This document shows positions 1 through 11,714 of a DNA stretch of 64,000 bases, in pieces; position 1 is the first letter of the stretch; every line of letters starts with the position of its first letter. Source of the stretch: Vandiemenella viatica (taxonomy: Eukaryota; Arthropoda; Insecta; Orthoptera; Morabidae). The position numbers and the translations under genes were made by a program. The notes below the pieces were generated by a model that worked only from the letters and a program-made list of their open reading frames with translations, searched no databases and was not told the DNA's origin. The stretch is taken from NCBI GenBank assembly GCA_031002005.1, contig JARYHS010013631.1, forward strand, positions 68,941,832-69,005,831, read 5' to 3'.

Positions 1-178
1 TTTTCTGCGTACTAACGCGCTGAATAATTCTGAACTTTATGAGTTTGATCACTTAGCAAATTACCCTTAAACAAGGAGTTAATACAGGCAGCTACCTCGT
101 TCTTGACATCAAGGTCATGAAATACTATGAAGGTGTCAGTGTAAATGTCGATATTTGAAAACTAGTCTTGAAAACTAA

Positions 179-538
179 GGGGACATCCATAAATTACGTG
201 AGGTGTTTTTCCGGATTTGCGGAACCCCCCCCCTTTTCTCGTGAGACTTCGTGAGATCTGGTCCGACCCCCCCCCCCACTCTGGTGAGATCTGGTCCGTA
301 GGACTCCCCCCCCCCCTTTTCTAGAAATCACCATTTTTTTTTTTTTTTTTAGGTCTCACCCTTCCATTTCTACGAAATACCGCCCTAAAATCGACTTTCG
401 CGTGTTTTGTAGACTTTTTTTAGGTTTACAGTCCACCTCACATGAGATTTCCGTTGACCCCCCCTCCCCCTTGGTGAGATTTCGCCGGACCTTTCCCCCC
501 CCCCCCTATTTCACCTCACGTAATTTATGGACGCCCCC
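179..538. mobile_element. PIF/Harbinger-like MITE, family A, copy 1
   Basis: This is a non-autonomous DNA element of 360 bp. Its ends are inverted (left GGGGACATCCATAAATTACG, right ending in CGTAATTTATGGACGCCCCC) and it is flanked by a 3-bp duplication TAA at 176-178 and 539-541. A TWA duplication with G-rich termini is typical of PIF/Harbinger elements. The interior holds several C homopolymer runs alternating with GGTGAGATCTGG-type motifs. No coding capacity. The superfamily assignment is inference from the ends and the duplication. Confidence 0.8.
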
Positions 539-541
539 TAA

Positions 542-879
542 TGAAAAAACCTTTCAGCTCTCGATACAGAGGTAAGTAAAATGTGCGCGTCTATATCACA
601 CTGATCAACGCCCACTGACCAAGTACAGTGAAGCATGATGTTAACTAATGAGAAGGCCTGTCATTGGACACGGAACACAGCAGCGGCGTGTATCTGCATC
701 GCCCGGTCCATTAAGTCGTTATGGCTAAAACGCAGAGCTAATAGAAACTCTCTTAGAATACAAAGCGCAGAACTATATAGTGCTGTCTTTGGCTTTTAAG
801 GCAACAAAGTTATCACTGGCACCTTGGTGCTCTTGTACAATACTCCACTGACATACATCGACATGGTAGCATTGTAAAT
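542..879. other. Unassigned sequence
   Basis: I see no gene, inverted termini or tRNA-like box here. The stretch separates MITE copy 1 from a SINE on the minus strand. Confidence 0.4.
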
Positions 880-1125
880 AACATCTGTTGCCCTTTCTTT
901 TTCTTAGGACTTTACACCTCGCCGATGTTGAGGTCATTCGAGGCGGGAGAGAATTGAGGACAGATAACGGGAAAAAAAAATTGTAATGGCATTTCGAAAG
1001 AACCATCCCAGCATTCACCTCGGGTAATTCCGGGTAGTCATGGAAATTTGAAATAGAGATGGTTGGACGGGAATTTGAACTTCCTCCTGGAAGTGAGGCC
1101 CGATCGTCATCGGTAAACAAACAGG
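880..1125 (-). mobile_element. tRNA-derived SINE, family A
   Basis: On the minus strand there is a diverged tRNA-like head, then a body with the family A hallmarks: a Phe-rich stretch of CCATG.TTTCC type, a CCAGGTGAATGC.GGGATGG block, and the tail module resembling TGACCTCGACGTCG followed by AAG. Family A is the commonest repeat in the window. The copy is old and contains indels. Its reading frame on this strand is a by-product and not a gene. Confidence 0.65.
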
Positions 1126-2260
1126 CACTGATGAAGAGACGACATCTTGTTCAGACCATTCTCCATCACTGCTGCCACCTTGTTTCGGTAGATTTGTCTA
1201 AGAAGTCGTCTCACCATGAGAACTAAGCTACTAAACACCTCGTCATCCGAACTTGAGACTATTTACAATCTGATATCTATTTAGGCCAGCCGCCTAAGTG
1301 TCGCCAAAATAATATTTGGACATGCGCCGACCGCTCAGCCAACCAGAGCGCTTGGTTGTGTAAACAAAGTGCACCAGAACACCCCGATAAATCTACTGAC
1401 TGAGAATGGGGATTTCCTGCAATGTATCTCAGCACTTTATTTCAAAATAGGCTCAGTGGCAATGGGCACCCGTTTCTATAAGAATCCTTGGTAGGGGCTT
1501 ACTCCAGCTTACATGAGCTCTACGATTCAGCAGTAAATTAGGTTTAGAAACATTGAAGGGAGTAGAAGAAATAGTGAAAATATTTCAGAATTTCATCAAC
1601 ATTACTACGTGGTTGTGAGAATACCTTTTTCTATGCTTTAAAAAATCACTGAAGAAATTAATATTCGGCATGGCTGTAAAATATCCTCAATTCATACGAA
1701 GAAATACCAACTTTCACTGTATAGACTGTCTCACAGGATAACCATTTGTACATATTCGCAATAGTTCTGTATCGACCAGTAGTTTTTAATACTGAAGCAG
1801 TTATTACTTTTAAATGTTTCAAGAGTTTTCATAACATTTAAATCGCCTTCTGCACTATATTCCACACATTAATCTAAATCATACGTTCCCTAGGCTGTAA
1901 ACGAAAAGATGATAATGGTTCTTCACTTATATTGGGTGATACGGAATGAAAAAAAAATATTTATCCTTTTTAATATTACTAACACATCTCATTGGTTGTA
2001 CTAACAGTAGCAGTAATAAACAGCTCGGTATACTGGAAATACTGTATGCCATCTTCTCTTTAGTTCTCCAATCATTTCTACTTTGTGAACTATAATGAAA
2101 AGTTTGAAGATTGGAGACAAATGTGGCACAGAATTATCTGTTTATAAAATAAGCAGTGCACAGAAGTTTAGGTTGATCTCAACTGTCGTATTGCGTAAGT
2201 TTTCCTTACTTTTTCTCCAACTGATAAAAATGAATAGTTTTTCAGTCTATCGTTATCGTT
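1126..2260. other. Unassigned sequence
   Basis: AT-rich DNA with no recognisable coding segment, repeat ends or tRNA-like boxes. Nothing supported. Confidence 0.4.
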
Positions 2261-2261
2261 G

Positions 2262-2365
2262 CCGGCCTTGGCAGTGTGGGGCCTAGCAGTAGCACCCAAT
2301 GCGTTTCTGGGGTTGGGGGTTCTAGTGGTTTTAATTAAGTGTTGAGACCGTTTGAAACTTGGTAT
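2262..2365 (+). mobile_element. SINE head remnant (family D-like)
   Basis: The segment begins TTGCCGGCCTTGGCAGTGTG and continues to a GTGGTTTTAATTAAGTGTTG block. This parallels the better preserved family D copy at 36.5 kb (GGTCCTGGCAGTGTAGTGGC ... GGTGGTTTTAAAAAGTGTTG). The internal B box is destroyed, so the call rests on this resemblance alone. Confidence 0.4.
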
Positions 2366-2944
2366 CCGTCAAAAAAAATTTATAGACCTTCTGTTAACTA
2401 TGACTTAATACATCAGTCTATTTTTAGTTCACAAAAAATAATTAAATTTATCTGCATTGATACCGAGTGATATAAGTTGTGTTCCCTCCTCAGTTTCTTG
2501 TTTGCCATCAGCCATTACAGTTTTAACATTACAGTGTTCAAACATAAACCTCTTCAGCACCAATAGCCGCACAGTACGAAAGTCACTAAACCTTATATGT
2601 CTTGATCGGTAGTCCTCAGAGAATATTCACGTGACAATTCAAAGCCAGATATGGGACGCCTGGAAGTTGAAAACAAAAAGAGGCAAGCTGTCATAAAAGA
2701 TGCTGTGTCATCAGGACAATGTTACTTGTCATAAGTCAGTGTCATGGCTAAAATGTAGGAAGGGGACTGAGGTGGAAAAAAAAAAAAAAATTGGGTAGCA
2801 CCAGATATGAAGATCGTAAGGTAAGTTCGTAGGAATGCGGAATGGCGCAATCTTGCGAAAAATGTATGTTATTCCTTGATATTTTTTGTAGAATATTGCC
2901 CACAATTACAATGTCCTCGAACGAACCTTCAATTTTTACAGATG

Positions 2945-3320
2945 CTGAAAGCGCATGGAAAGGACGAGAAAGATATGCGTGTTGTGATTAAGCGTTTGTT
3001 TAGTAAAGATATTTCAGGAAAGGACATTCATCATGCTATAGTGGTAGTATTGTGGGAAGTTGCTCCTGCCTACAGCAAAATAAAGAAGATGGGCATCTGA
3101 ATTAAAAGCAACACTGAATATGATCCCTGAGGAGGAAGACCGTTGAAGACAATCGCTCGCTCAAATGTGGAAAGAATACACGAGTGTAACAGTGTTTGGC
3201 AGAATGAGGGGAGAACTGGCATTCCAAGAACAACACTAGACGGTATTAATACAGAACTCAAACACGACAAAGGTTACCATAGCATTTTATGGTACATCAA
3301 AGAGAGGGGAACCAGATATT
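2945..3320 (+). pseudogene. mariner transposase N-terminal relic
   Basis: Two reading frames in series encode the paired-like DNA-binding half of a mariner transposase. The first (from about 2942) carries VVIKRLFSKDISGKDIHHAI and then VAPAYSKIKK, which match the first helix-turn-helix of mariner proteins (VIKFL..KG.S.KDIH, then .AP.Y..VK.W). After a stop and a frame change the second (from about 3100) has a DP.GGRP hinge and then RTGIPRTTLDG, matching the GRP linker and second helix-turn-helix. The DDD catalytic domain expected to follow for about 200 residues is absent, and I see no terminal repeats. The family is recognised from the motif pattern only. It cannot make an active enzyme. Confidence 0.65.
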
Positions 3321-3589
3321 TGCGGAAAATCTATATCTGTTGGAAACTAATCTATAAGATTTTGTTGAAAGACCTATGTCCTCTTACTGAGACTGGAAAC
3401 GCAGTAACAATCACAACGCCAGTTTTCATCTTCAAAAGAAATTTCACAATAAAGGGTGGTATTAATTGGACTTTTTCCTGCTTATAAAGCTTAAAAAGTT
3501 TGTATCTGTCATGGAGTCTAAGTTAGATGATCCATGTGCGCTATAGCCTCTCTTTGAGTTTTTTTTTTTTTTTTTCCTTATGAATTTAC
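3321..3589. other. Unassigned sequence downstream of mariner relic
   Basis: No catalytic-domain motif of mariner can be found here. A T homopolymer at about 3560-3576 is the only feature. Confidence 0.4.
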
Positions 3590-3812
3590 TCCTTAACGAT
3601 GTCCTTAAGGGTGAGAAAGAACTGTGGGCAAGGAATGGGAATGAATTTGACCAAGGCTTTTTAAGGAACTTTCTCGGCATTAACCTGTAGTGATTTCAGA
3701 AAAACCATGCAGAAAACTAAATCTGGATGGCCGTATGGGGATCCGAACCTGCGTCCTCCCGAATGCTGAGGCCAGAGTGTTTTCCACTCACTCACTACAT
3801 TCGGTGGGAAAT
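3590..3812 (-). mobile_element. SINE family A
   Basis: Minus-strand copy. The tRNA-like B box region reads GCGTCCTCCCGAATGC on the plus strand, next to GGGGATCCGAACCTGCG, that is a GGTTCGGATCC-type box on the minus strand. The body and the TCCTTAACGATG tail follow towards lower coordinates. Several substitutions separate it from the best copies at 15.9 and 47.2 kb. Confidence 0.75.
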
Positions 3813-4742
3813 CTTTACATGCTGATAGTACTGAAAAGTCTTTGAAGAAAGTTTTGTGGAGCTTGACTATGTTCAAAAAAAGATTACTACTTCTTTAAAA
3901 CTCATGTTTATCAGTGTCAGACCACAAAGTTTCGGACGGCCCTCGTACACAGTAGCGTTAAGATACTATTGAATTAAATGGAAATATTTATTTACACTAA
4001 ATTTTCAACATTCAGAAGACAAGTTTCCGGTTAATTTAAAACTTAAAATGTTCAGAAGATATTGTGGTGCTTAAAATTTGGTGAAAACGGTGTTACATTT
4101 GTTGAATGCAGAAGCGTTCAACTTGTATGATGTTTGTACATGGTTTGTGTTTGTTGTGATGCAGTTTATGTTTGTAGTTAGTACGTGTATGTTCCGGTCC
4201 GCGAGCTTTCCACAAGGCCGTGGTGTCGGGTTCATTTCCCGGTTACGTAGTTCCGCACGCGCTCTACCATGCAGTCAGCCTGTCTCTAGACTGGAAGCTC
4301 AGCTGGTAACATGTCATACCAACAGCCGCGGACTGTCCCTATAAAATACCGTCAGATTATCTTACTGCCCTCAAAAGGGTACCCGCAAGCGGTTCACAAA
4401 TTTAACGATGGTCTGGGTCTGATTTTTAATCGTTTACTCTAGTAAGATTTATTTAAGAAAAGTTTAAGGGAGATCCGAACGAGAACAAGCGGTTTATAAC
4501 ACCTAAAAAAAGATAGAGGGAAATTACTTTTTTACTTACCCAAGACCATACGGCGTGATGTAAAATAAATGCAAAAATAAAAGAATATATTTAAAATTGA
4601 TGTATAATATCATTGCCAGCATCTTCCATAAACGCATTTGTCGTAATTAATATACATGTGCATCTTCCGGTGTGTATATCTTTTTATCACGTAATAATTT
4701 TGTTGTGAATTGACTCCCTTGCCACGTTCCATAGTCATCCTC
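3813..4742. other. Unassigned sequence
   Basis: No supported gene. At 4190-4270 there is a short GC-rich stretch containing GTCGGGTTCATTTCCCGG that might be a decayed SINE head, but too little is left to assign it. Confidence 0.35.
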
Positions 4743-4745
4743 TTA

Positions 4746-5097
4746 GGGGGCATCCACAAATTACGTGAGGGTGTTTTTCCGGATTTCTGGACCCCCTCCC
4801 CTCCCCCCTGGTGAGATTTCGTGAGATCTGACCGGACCCCCCCCCCCCCTCTGGTGAGATCTGGTCCGTGAGAACCCCCCCTAGAAATCGCCCTTGAAAC
4901 TTTTGTAGACCTTTTTTGACGAAATACCCTCCTAAAATCGACTTTGCCACAAATTGTAGACCTTCTTTCTTTTTTTTTTTTTTTTTTTTTTCTTTTTCTT
5001 TTTTTTTTTTGCTCTACTGTCCCCAAATTATTCGCAAAATCTCACGTGAGAGACCCCCCCTCCCCTATTTCACCTCCCGTAATTTATGGATGCCCCC
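4746..5097. mobile_element. PIF/Harbinger-like MITE, family A, copy 2
   Basis: 352-bp element in the same orientation as copy 1. Inverted ends GGGGGCATCCACAAATTACG and CGTAATTTATGGATGCCCCC are flanked by TTA at 4743-4745 and 5098-5100. C-runs and AGATCTG/GGTGAGAT motifs recur inside, followed by a long T-rich tract with C interruptions. Minus-strand glycine- or lysine-rich reading frames over this element are translations of these runs. Confidence 0.85.
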
Positions 5098-5100
5098 TTA

Positions 5101-6344
5101 TACTAGAATCAATGTAAAATGACTGTTGTATTGTATAGAAAGCTGTGTTGATCGTGGTTGCCTGTCCAGGCTTTTATATCTGCTCCGGATCTGTTCAGGA
5201 CCGTATCGATTATGTTACATACCAGTGGCCCACCAGACTGTTACGACCGCATTGGACTCATTCAGTCTAACGAGCTGCAAAGCGAAACAGTAGCTAAATA
5301 TACTCGAGAGGGGATGTGCGACAGGTCAATGGACATGACCAGGGGTGTACACTCAACTCTGTTCACTGACCGCCAACTTCCTAGACTGAGAAAGGTTGCA
5401 CACTTAGCAACTGCTTTGAATGTTTATTTAAAAAAAAATAATAATAATAAATAAAAAAAAAATTTTTTAAAAAAAAAAATGATATTTGACCTATAAGTCT
5501 TACAGTTCAAAACAAGTAACAGTTAAGATTGTAAATTCAGTTTACATTATTAAACAATATGATTATACAACAGAAGTGAAAATATCACAAGGTACTAAGA
5601 ACAGAAACGGTACAACAGATATTTAACAATACAATTGCCACCATCTAGAGGTCTGTATATAATAAAAAACTTTTCAGTAGACATTGTAAGGCTGGGAAAC
5701 AAAATGAGATTATTTTTGTATTATTCATTGATACAAATAGTACCATCCTCTGGTATACTGAAGCGTTTTCCAGGGCGAGGAGACTACCATTTACTTCGTA
5801 GCTTAAACCCCAATGAGGCTTTACATTTTACACATAGAAATAAAAAATTCGAATAGAACTCTGTTAGGGTGAATCTACAAAGGAAGTTAAAACTTTTTTA
5901 ATATCAGCACTTTTTAAACGCAGCTAGTTTTGAAGAATTTGTAAAGGAAAACTGATAATAAAATACAGGATATGAAGATATTATAAAATCCGTAAGCTTA
6001 TTATTGTTACAGGGCTTGAATTAAATGCCAGCTAACAGTGGCGTAATTCAAATTTAATAAAAATTCCGATTTTTTTTGGTATTACAGGAATAAAGAGCAA
6101 CTAAGTAATGTACTCATAGTTTTTTAAAAGTTCGCAGCTTTTTAAAAACAATGAAAAAATATAATCTTTTAATTGCTTAATAATCTACTTTGTAGCCAGG
6201 TAGTCTATGTCTTTTTTTAACTTAATAGTTTTGTTAATACTTCTAAGTCCATCCAAACAAAACAGAAAATCTTCAAATTTTGCAGAGTGAACATTTAGAG
6301 TCAAGTACGGGTCACGTTCGTATTTCAGCCAGATCAGGTCACGT
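5101..6344. other. Unassigned AT-rich sequence
   Basis: An A-rich tract with (AAT)n lies at 5429-5480. A reading frame of 98 codons from 5158 ends in it, but has no recognisable domain and no splice context that I can see. No repeat boundaries were found. Confidence 0.35.
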
Positions 6345-6715
6345 GATCATGACATTTGACCCTAAAAATTCATTGTTTTGTTCGTAAAAACTATTTTTTT
6401 TTTTGTCTCTTTCAGACTCTGTGAAATGCATTTTTGGTTTTAAATCAACTTTAAGAGGTCCGAAAATTATCAAACTCAAGAAATAGATCAAATTGGGGCA
6501 GATGGTCATGATCTGTAACGCTAAGAAATCAGTTTTTGTTCCTAATAACTCATCTTTTGTCGCTTTTTGACTCTGTGCGATATATTTATGACTTAAATCA
6601 AGTTTGAGACGTAGACCTACAATAATTATTAAACTCAAGCAATAGGTCAATCCACGTTATGAGTCATGAACCGTGACTTAAAATACTAATTTTTTTTCCT
6701 TAAAATCCTGCAGAT
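6345..6715. repeat. Diverged tandem repeat, ~158-bp period
   Basis: The same succession of motifs recurs at a constant spacing: a TCATGA block at about 6345, 6504 and 6662, each followed by CTAAAAAT/CTAAGAAAT/TTAAAATAC and, in the first two units, by TTTTGTC.CTTTTnGACTCTGTG, TTAAATCAA.TTT and AAACTCAAG.AATAG. The spacings are 159 and 158 bp. About 2.3 units are present and the units are clearly diverged. It may be a small remnant of satellite DNA or an internal tandem repeat of an unknown element. Confidence 0.7.
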
Positions 6716-6986
6716 TTGATTATTCTCAAAAGTAGTGTTGAGAGGGTCTGCGAAGGGCGAGGTTGTTTGTATTCCACGTATAAACCTCTGAGTACCTGAA
6801 AGAAGTGGTGACCTTCCTGTTCAAGTCGAAAAGAAGCAGCTCCCTGTCATGATGGCATTTGCCACGACAGCTCCTGGTTTCCACAAGCCCTCATAGTTTG
6901 CAAACGTTTGTGCAGTCGGGTTGTTTGGTTTCTCGTCTCCTCCAGTCAAATTTCAGCAAACAACAGTAGGTGTGCGTACATTTGTT
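6716..6986. other. Unassigned sequence
   Basis: Single-copy-looking DNA between the tandem repeat and the hAT insertion. It contains the target site of that insertion at its right edge. Confidence 0.4.
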
Positions 6987-7020
6987 GTCGTTGCCAGTGC
7001 TAGAAATTCGTTTATAAATC

Positions 7021-7086
7021 CAGGCGTATTTGTTACGCCTAACTTTCAAACTCAGGCGTAAAATGAAAATGTTAGGCGTAATTACA
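7021..7086. repeat. Left subterminal AGGCGTAA repeats of the hAT element
   Basis: AGGCGTA or its complement occurs four times in about 65 bp: CAGGCGTATTTGTTACGCCTAAC, then CAGGCGTAAAATG, then TTAGGCGTAATTAC. Such subterminal clusters are where hAT transposases bind. They match the cluster at the opposite end. Confidence 0.75.
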
Positions 7087-7580
7087 TTATAATTATGAAA
7101 ATACAGATATTATAGCTTACAACCTACTCCAGCACAGTTTAAAACTGTAAAAGGCCCAGAAAAAATTATATGATTTGCATGTGCCAATACATCATATACC
7201 AAAATGGTGAAATAATTTAACATGATCATTGATTTCATTGTACTATGACAGTAACTTTTGAATTTTACACAATGATCTTCAGAGGTTTAATTCCCAAATA
7301 TTTTCGAATTTTTTCCAGATTCATCGACAGAGGATTTTTTCTTTTAAATAAATATGTCAATATGTAAAATAAAAATTGTAAAATAGTTTCCTTGATGGAC
7401 AAATTCTAAGAATAATTTGATTTCATAGTTTCTGTGTACAATTTATCGGCAAGATCGCAGAAACTAAAACATTCAGTTTATTGAATATATCGTTGCTGAA
7501 TAGTAAATGCAATGATTCTCCACTTTAAATATCAGAAAAATGCCTTACGGCCTTACCTGAAATGCTGTGTCACTTCTTAT

Positions 7581-9809
7581 CTAGGAATTCTGGTCTTCGA
7601 TGTTCTGTGTGTTTTTCCACCAGTAAGCCACAGCTGGGTTGGGATCAAAATCATGCAGTGAAGGTCCATTCACTTTGATAAGTAATAAGTCATCTACATT
7701 TAGGGTATCCAAACAATATCGTTTCTCAGTTTTCATGTTATTAAGCTCACTGAAACCTCGCTCACATATTGCAGTGGTGAATGGAAGCACACGGTAACAT
7801 GAAATGATTTTAATAAATTTGGATATTGGTTGTCTTCACTATTTTCGCTATATACTCTGTTCCAAAGCTGACGACTTGATACAGATTTCTTGTCCTTAGC
7901 CCATATTTTCCAGCGCAGAAATTCATCAGAAGCTTGTTCTTTGCTTATGGACACTGCTGCAGATAATCCTTGAGGACCTCTTCAAACTCCTTTACTCCAT
8001 AATTTAATATATCCTCATTTGGAATGTTAATTGCATCAAAAATGTCTATATTTTTAAACATGCAATTAGTTCGAAGATCTTCGAAACGTTTTGTTAATCC
8101 TGTTAAGAAATTTCTGATTATATCTTTGCGATCACGTAAAAAATTCTGCAGACCCTCTTTACTCAATTTTATTGTTTTTATATTCACAAGTACCAGTACC
8201 CAAGTTACAGTCCTCATCAAATTGAGACAAAGTTGCTCCATTGGCAGCAATTAAATTTTTCAGTTTCATTTCGCAGATTGTAAGTTCAGACATCACTTTC
8301 TCGCTGTTCACCTTGTCATATTGAATATTTTGGAAAATGTTGATAAAACATCAGTTACATCAATCAGAAAGCACAAAAATCTCATGAACCGCACTGATTT
8401 TAAAGTTTTTAAGTAGTTCGTCACTTTTGCTTGAAGGATTTTATTGTTTTTTTATCAGCACAGAAGTCTTCAAAATACGAAACAGTGACTGTGAAATTCC
8501 TGAGCAATGCTTTTAAAGCTCTGTTTTTTGAAGAAATCCACCTGGTGGATATGATAGATAGGTGGTTAACGACTGATTCATCCAATGCTTCAGCCAAATC
8601 TTTAAATTGTTTCTTATGCTTTGGACTTTTAGAAAAAAATTTGTATACACCTTTTATTACTTTTTCGCATGTTTTGAGCGTAGTTTATGTTACTGAGGCT
8701 ATCAGAAACACACAGTTCTATCCGATGAGCAATACAATGCACCGATATTAATATTCCCCGCACACGTGCGCAATTTTGCAACCACGCCATTGCTAACACC
8801 CAAATTAACACTTGCCCCATCAAGAAAGACACCTACAAGTTTTTTCTTTCCAAGAATCACCATCAAATGTTTCATTTAAAGTGTCCAAAATACATTCGAA
8901 TATGCGTTTAGCTGATCCGTCACTTAATGGCTTTAATTTTAAGAAATCTACTCGTTCCTGCCCTTCTTTAACAGATGCTACGTAGATGATTTCACATTCA
9001 ATTGCACCCTTATCAGTTGGTCCGTCACACATAATTGATATATAGTCACTACTTTTAATGATATCTTGTAATTGGATACGTGAATTTGCTGCTATATTAC
9101 TGATGAAAAGAGTACACGACTTGTCATTTCTGTATGTTGAACCAATTTCGACACCGTTTTTTTCTTGTAACTCTAACAAACGTGGGTAATATGTGAACGC
9201 AAAGTGCCTTTTGCAACGGAGTAAGCAGTATTAAATAAAACACACATTTTTTGGTGTACTTTGTCACTCATGGCACTCAACGTAAGAGCTAACGGTGTCT
9301 GCAATGAATTTTTTTTCGCTACGTCTGCCGCACACGAATTCTGATGGACTTCACTTTTGTCATGTTTTTTAACTGTTTCTAATCTAGATATAACCTTTGC
9401 ATTTACGAAACTCGTTAAAGATGAATTCGCAAACGACGCAAAACATACCATTTTCGCTTCCTTGTTCTACTGATAACCAAGGAAAACTTTTTTGCCACTT
9501 ACTTAATGTGTGTTTACCCACGGCGTTAGTTGTCGATGTACTGGTGGTAACAGCAGGCAAAGTAGCTGATACATTTTGAACTGGTTTTGATCGTTTACTT
9601 GCTTGTTGACCTCCTGGAGCAGGCCTACTGGTAGTAGCTGAAGGGCCTGATGATTTGTCAGCAGATGATGTTTCTTCATTTTCTGGCAGTCCTCGTTTAT
9701 CGGTACTTGTAACACTTCTATCACCAATACTTGTCTTTACAAATGGTATAAAGTCAGTAATTTTTCGAGACATCTTTAGATCCTTTGTTAAGCGAATAAC
9801 AGAGAACAA
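7581..9809 (-). pseudogene. hAT transposase, frameshifted
   Basis: hAT transposases cut and paste DNA by a DDE-type RNase H-like domain interrupted by a helical insertion. Reading leftward from 9809, the pieces appear in the right order but in different frames: a Ser/Thr-rich N-terminus; a zinc-finger-like KWQKSFPWLSV followed by FCVVC; ISIMCDGPTDKGAIE, which contains the first catalytic Asp context; a second region with degenerate DGASVN context and HCIAHRIELCVSDSL; ISTRWISS; and a C-terminal dimerisation segment ICERGFSELNNMKTEKR with NVDDLLLIKVNG. Together they would make about 700 residues. At least six frame changes separate the parts (overlapping frames near 9.4, 9.18, 8.83, 8.6-8.25, 7.95 and 7.76 kb). 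The zinc finger and the spacing recall the ZNF862-like subgroup; that subgroup label is a guess. Confidence 0.88.
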
Positions 9810-10027
9810 TAACGCACGCGCTAGAATTGCTTTTTTTTCACTTCGCGGTACTTCCCGCTACAATGTTGCCACTTCTGAACTTCAGAAACGTATTATTGGA
9901 AACATTGAAATAGATCAAAACGACAAGAATTGAAATTAGTTATTAGAATTTAACCTTGAACACGCAAAACTGAAAACAAGTTCCGAAATGTAATTTTTTT
10001 AAGTTTTGATGCTTAGGAGTATTTTCT

Positions 10028-10092
10028 ACGCCTTTGATGGAGATTGCAGGCGTAAAACGAAAATATTCAGGCGTAATTACGCCTAACGCCCG
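10028..10092. repeat. Right subterminal AGGCGTAA repeats of the hAT element
   Basis: It contains CAGGCGTAAAACGAAAA, then CAGGCGTAATTACGCCTAAC, which includes a 14-bp palindrome GGCGTAATTACGCC. The motif order mirrors the left end, where CAGGCGTAAAATGAAAA precedes TTAGGCGTAATTA. Confidence 0.75.
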
Positions 10093-10117
10093 GTCAATTT
10101 CGAGCACTGGTCGTTGC

Positions 10118-11714
10118 AGTTGGTACCTGTACGTTTCCTAATGGCTCCGACAGGAAAACTTATTGCTAGTGCTGCATCTTGTGTAATTATATTTGTTTTA
10201 AGTGAAAAAGAGTACCCTATATATATAAAAAGAAATAGTAAATCTAAATTTTTGATATCGCATTAAAAAAAGACTACAATAAAAAAAATGAAAAATAAAA
10301 AGAAAAAAATTCAAAGCGACGGCTGTATGTCTTTGGAACAGTTGATGGAAGCGGTTTACATAAATAATAATAATAAAAAAATCCGTATGTCATTATAAGA
10401 TTTTGAATTCCTAACTTTGCTAATTGCTCCAAGAATATGTAAACGAGACTTAAATTACAGAGAATGTATTTCCGTGGACGTTAGATTGGAAATAACGCTT
10501 CGGTGTCTAGTTACAGGAGATTCCTACAAAAGTCCTGTGGATATTTTTAGAGTTTCCACGCAACTATTTCTAAAATTAATTCCTGAAGCATGAGCAGCTA
10601 TAATAGAAGCATTGAAATTACATAGTAATAAGTACATTGTGTTATTTTATTTATTTATTTATAAATCTTCTACAAAAAATGTGTAAATGAGAATATTATA
10701 ATACATTATATTATACTGGGAATGTTATATAGTCGAATAATGTACCGATGTATTAAAGTTATTAACATAGTCTGCTGCTGCCGTTGAGGACCAAATTCTT
10801 ATGTTTACTGTATGATTAATTGATGTTGATGTCTCATACAACATATTGGAGTTTTTGTATTGTGTTTTCAGCATGTTTTCAATGTGTGAATGAAGTAATC
10901 AGTGTAAAACTGTGGAGACTACGCTCCCTTAAAACTCGTGTGGGCAGACCCTGAATGGCATAGCAATGTATCTAGCTGAACCTGTCTGCCATCAGGGAAT
11001 TATTAAAGACCCGAGACCATGGTCCAGACTCACACCTACTCACTCCAATAAACAATTTATACGTTATCGAGCTAGTTGCAATGACGTCACGTTCGCGGCT
11101 GAGGCACACCAACTGAATTCCGAGACAAAATATTTGTAATGACTAACGGAAAGGGTTGGGGGACAGATGAAAGTGTGTCGGAGAGAAGTTATAAATATAA
11201 AGGGTTATTAAGTAATATCAGTTATGGTTTAATGATGAGGCTAATAAGTTTGGTACAGCAAAGCAGTGATAGGTTCATAATTGAAACCAAAATTGTGACG
11301 TGCGAGCTACTCTAGTGTACACTAATTCTGCATTAAATTAATTTGATTTTTTTTAAAAATAACTTATTTATAAATATAGTTCATTATATGTATTTTGAAA
11401 TTGTGTTTCAGATGAAATATGTAAGTAAAAAACCAAAAAAATAATTTAAATTGAAAATTAATGTGGGTTTAGGAAAAATTTTGAAAATTTCCAGAAACGT
11501 ATTTTCACGACATATTTATTATCCGAGTCATGAAATTCTCAATCGAATAATACATATGATTTTTATCTCAAATAAATTTATCTGCTGAAGTTGCAACAGT
11601 AACGCATGTTAGTCCGCTGCCATAACCCCCTCTACTGAAATCCAAAGAATCCATATCCGATGAATTTTTTTAGCCCTACTGCTCTTTGTAGGAAGGCAAC
11701 CTGAAATAAAAAGT
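10118..11714. other. Unassigned AT-rich sequence
   Basis: No coding segment, no terminal repeats and no tRNA-like boxes were recognised over about 1.6 kb. Confidence 0.35.

Larger units (their letters stand above)
6995..10109 (-). mobile_element. Complete hAT-superfamily DNA transposon
   Basis: A 3115-bp element with inverted ends CAGTGCTAGAAATT (left) and, read inward from the right, CAGTGCTCGAAATT. It is flanked by a perfect 8-bp target duplication GTCGTTGC at 6987-6994 and 10110-10117. An 8-bp duplication and CAGTG-type ends are characteristic of hAT elements. A single transposase gene runs leftward. Both subterminal regions carry copies of an AGGCGTAA motif. The insertion borders are intact but the gene is frameshifted, so this copy is immobile unless helped by another. 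Confidence 0.93.

Noticed and set aside
1..178. Possible gene end at the window start
   Set aside because: No frame or motif is present. It is unassigned DNA before MITE A copy 1.
4610..5026. 138-codon minus-strand frame rich in Lys and Gly
   Set aside because: It is a translation of the homopolymer runs in MITE A copy 2 and has no gene-like features.
5158..5454. 98-codon plus-strand frame
   Set aside because: No domain, no splice signals of note, and it runs into an A/AAT tract.
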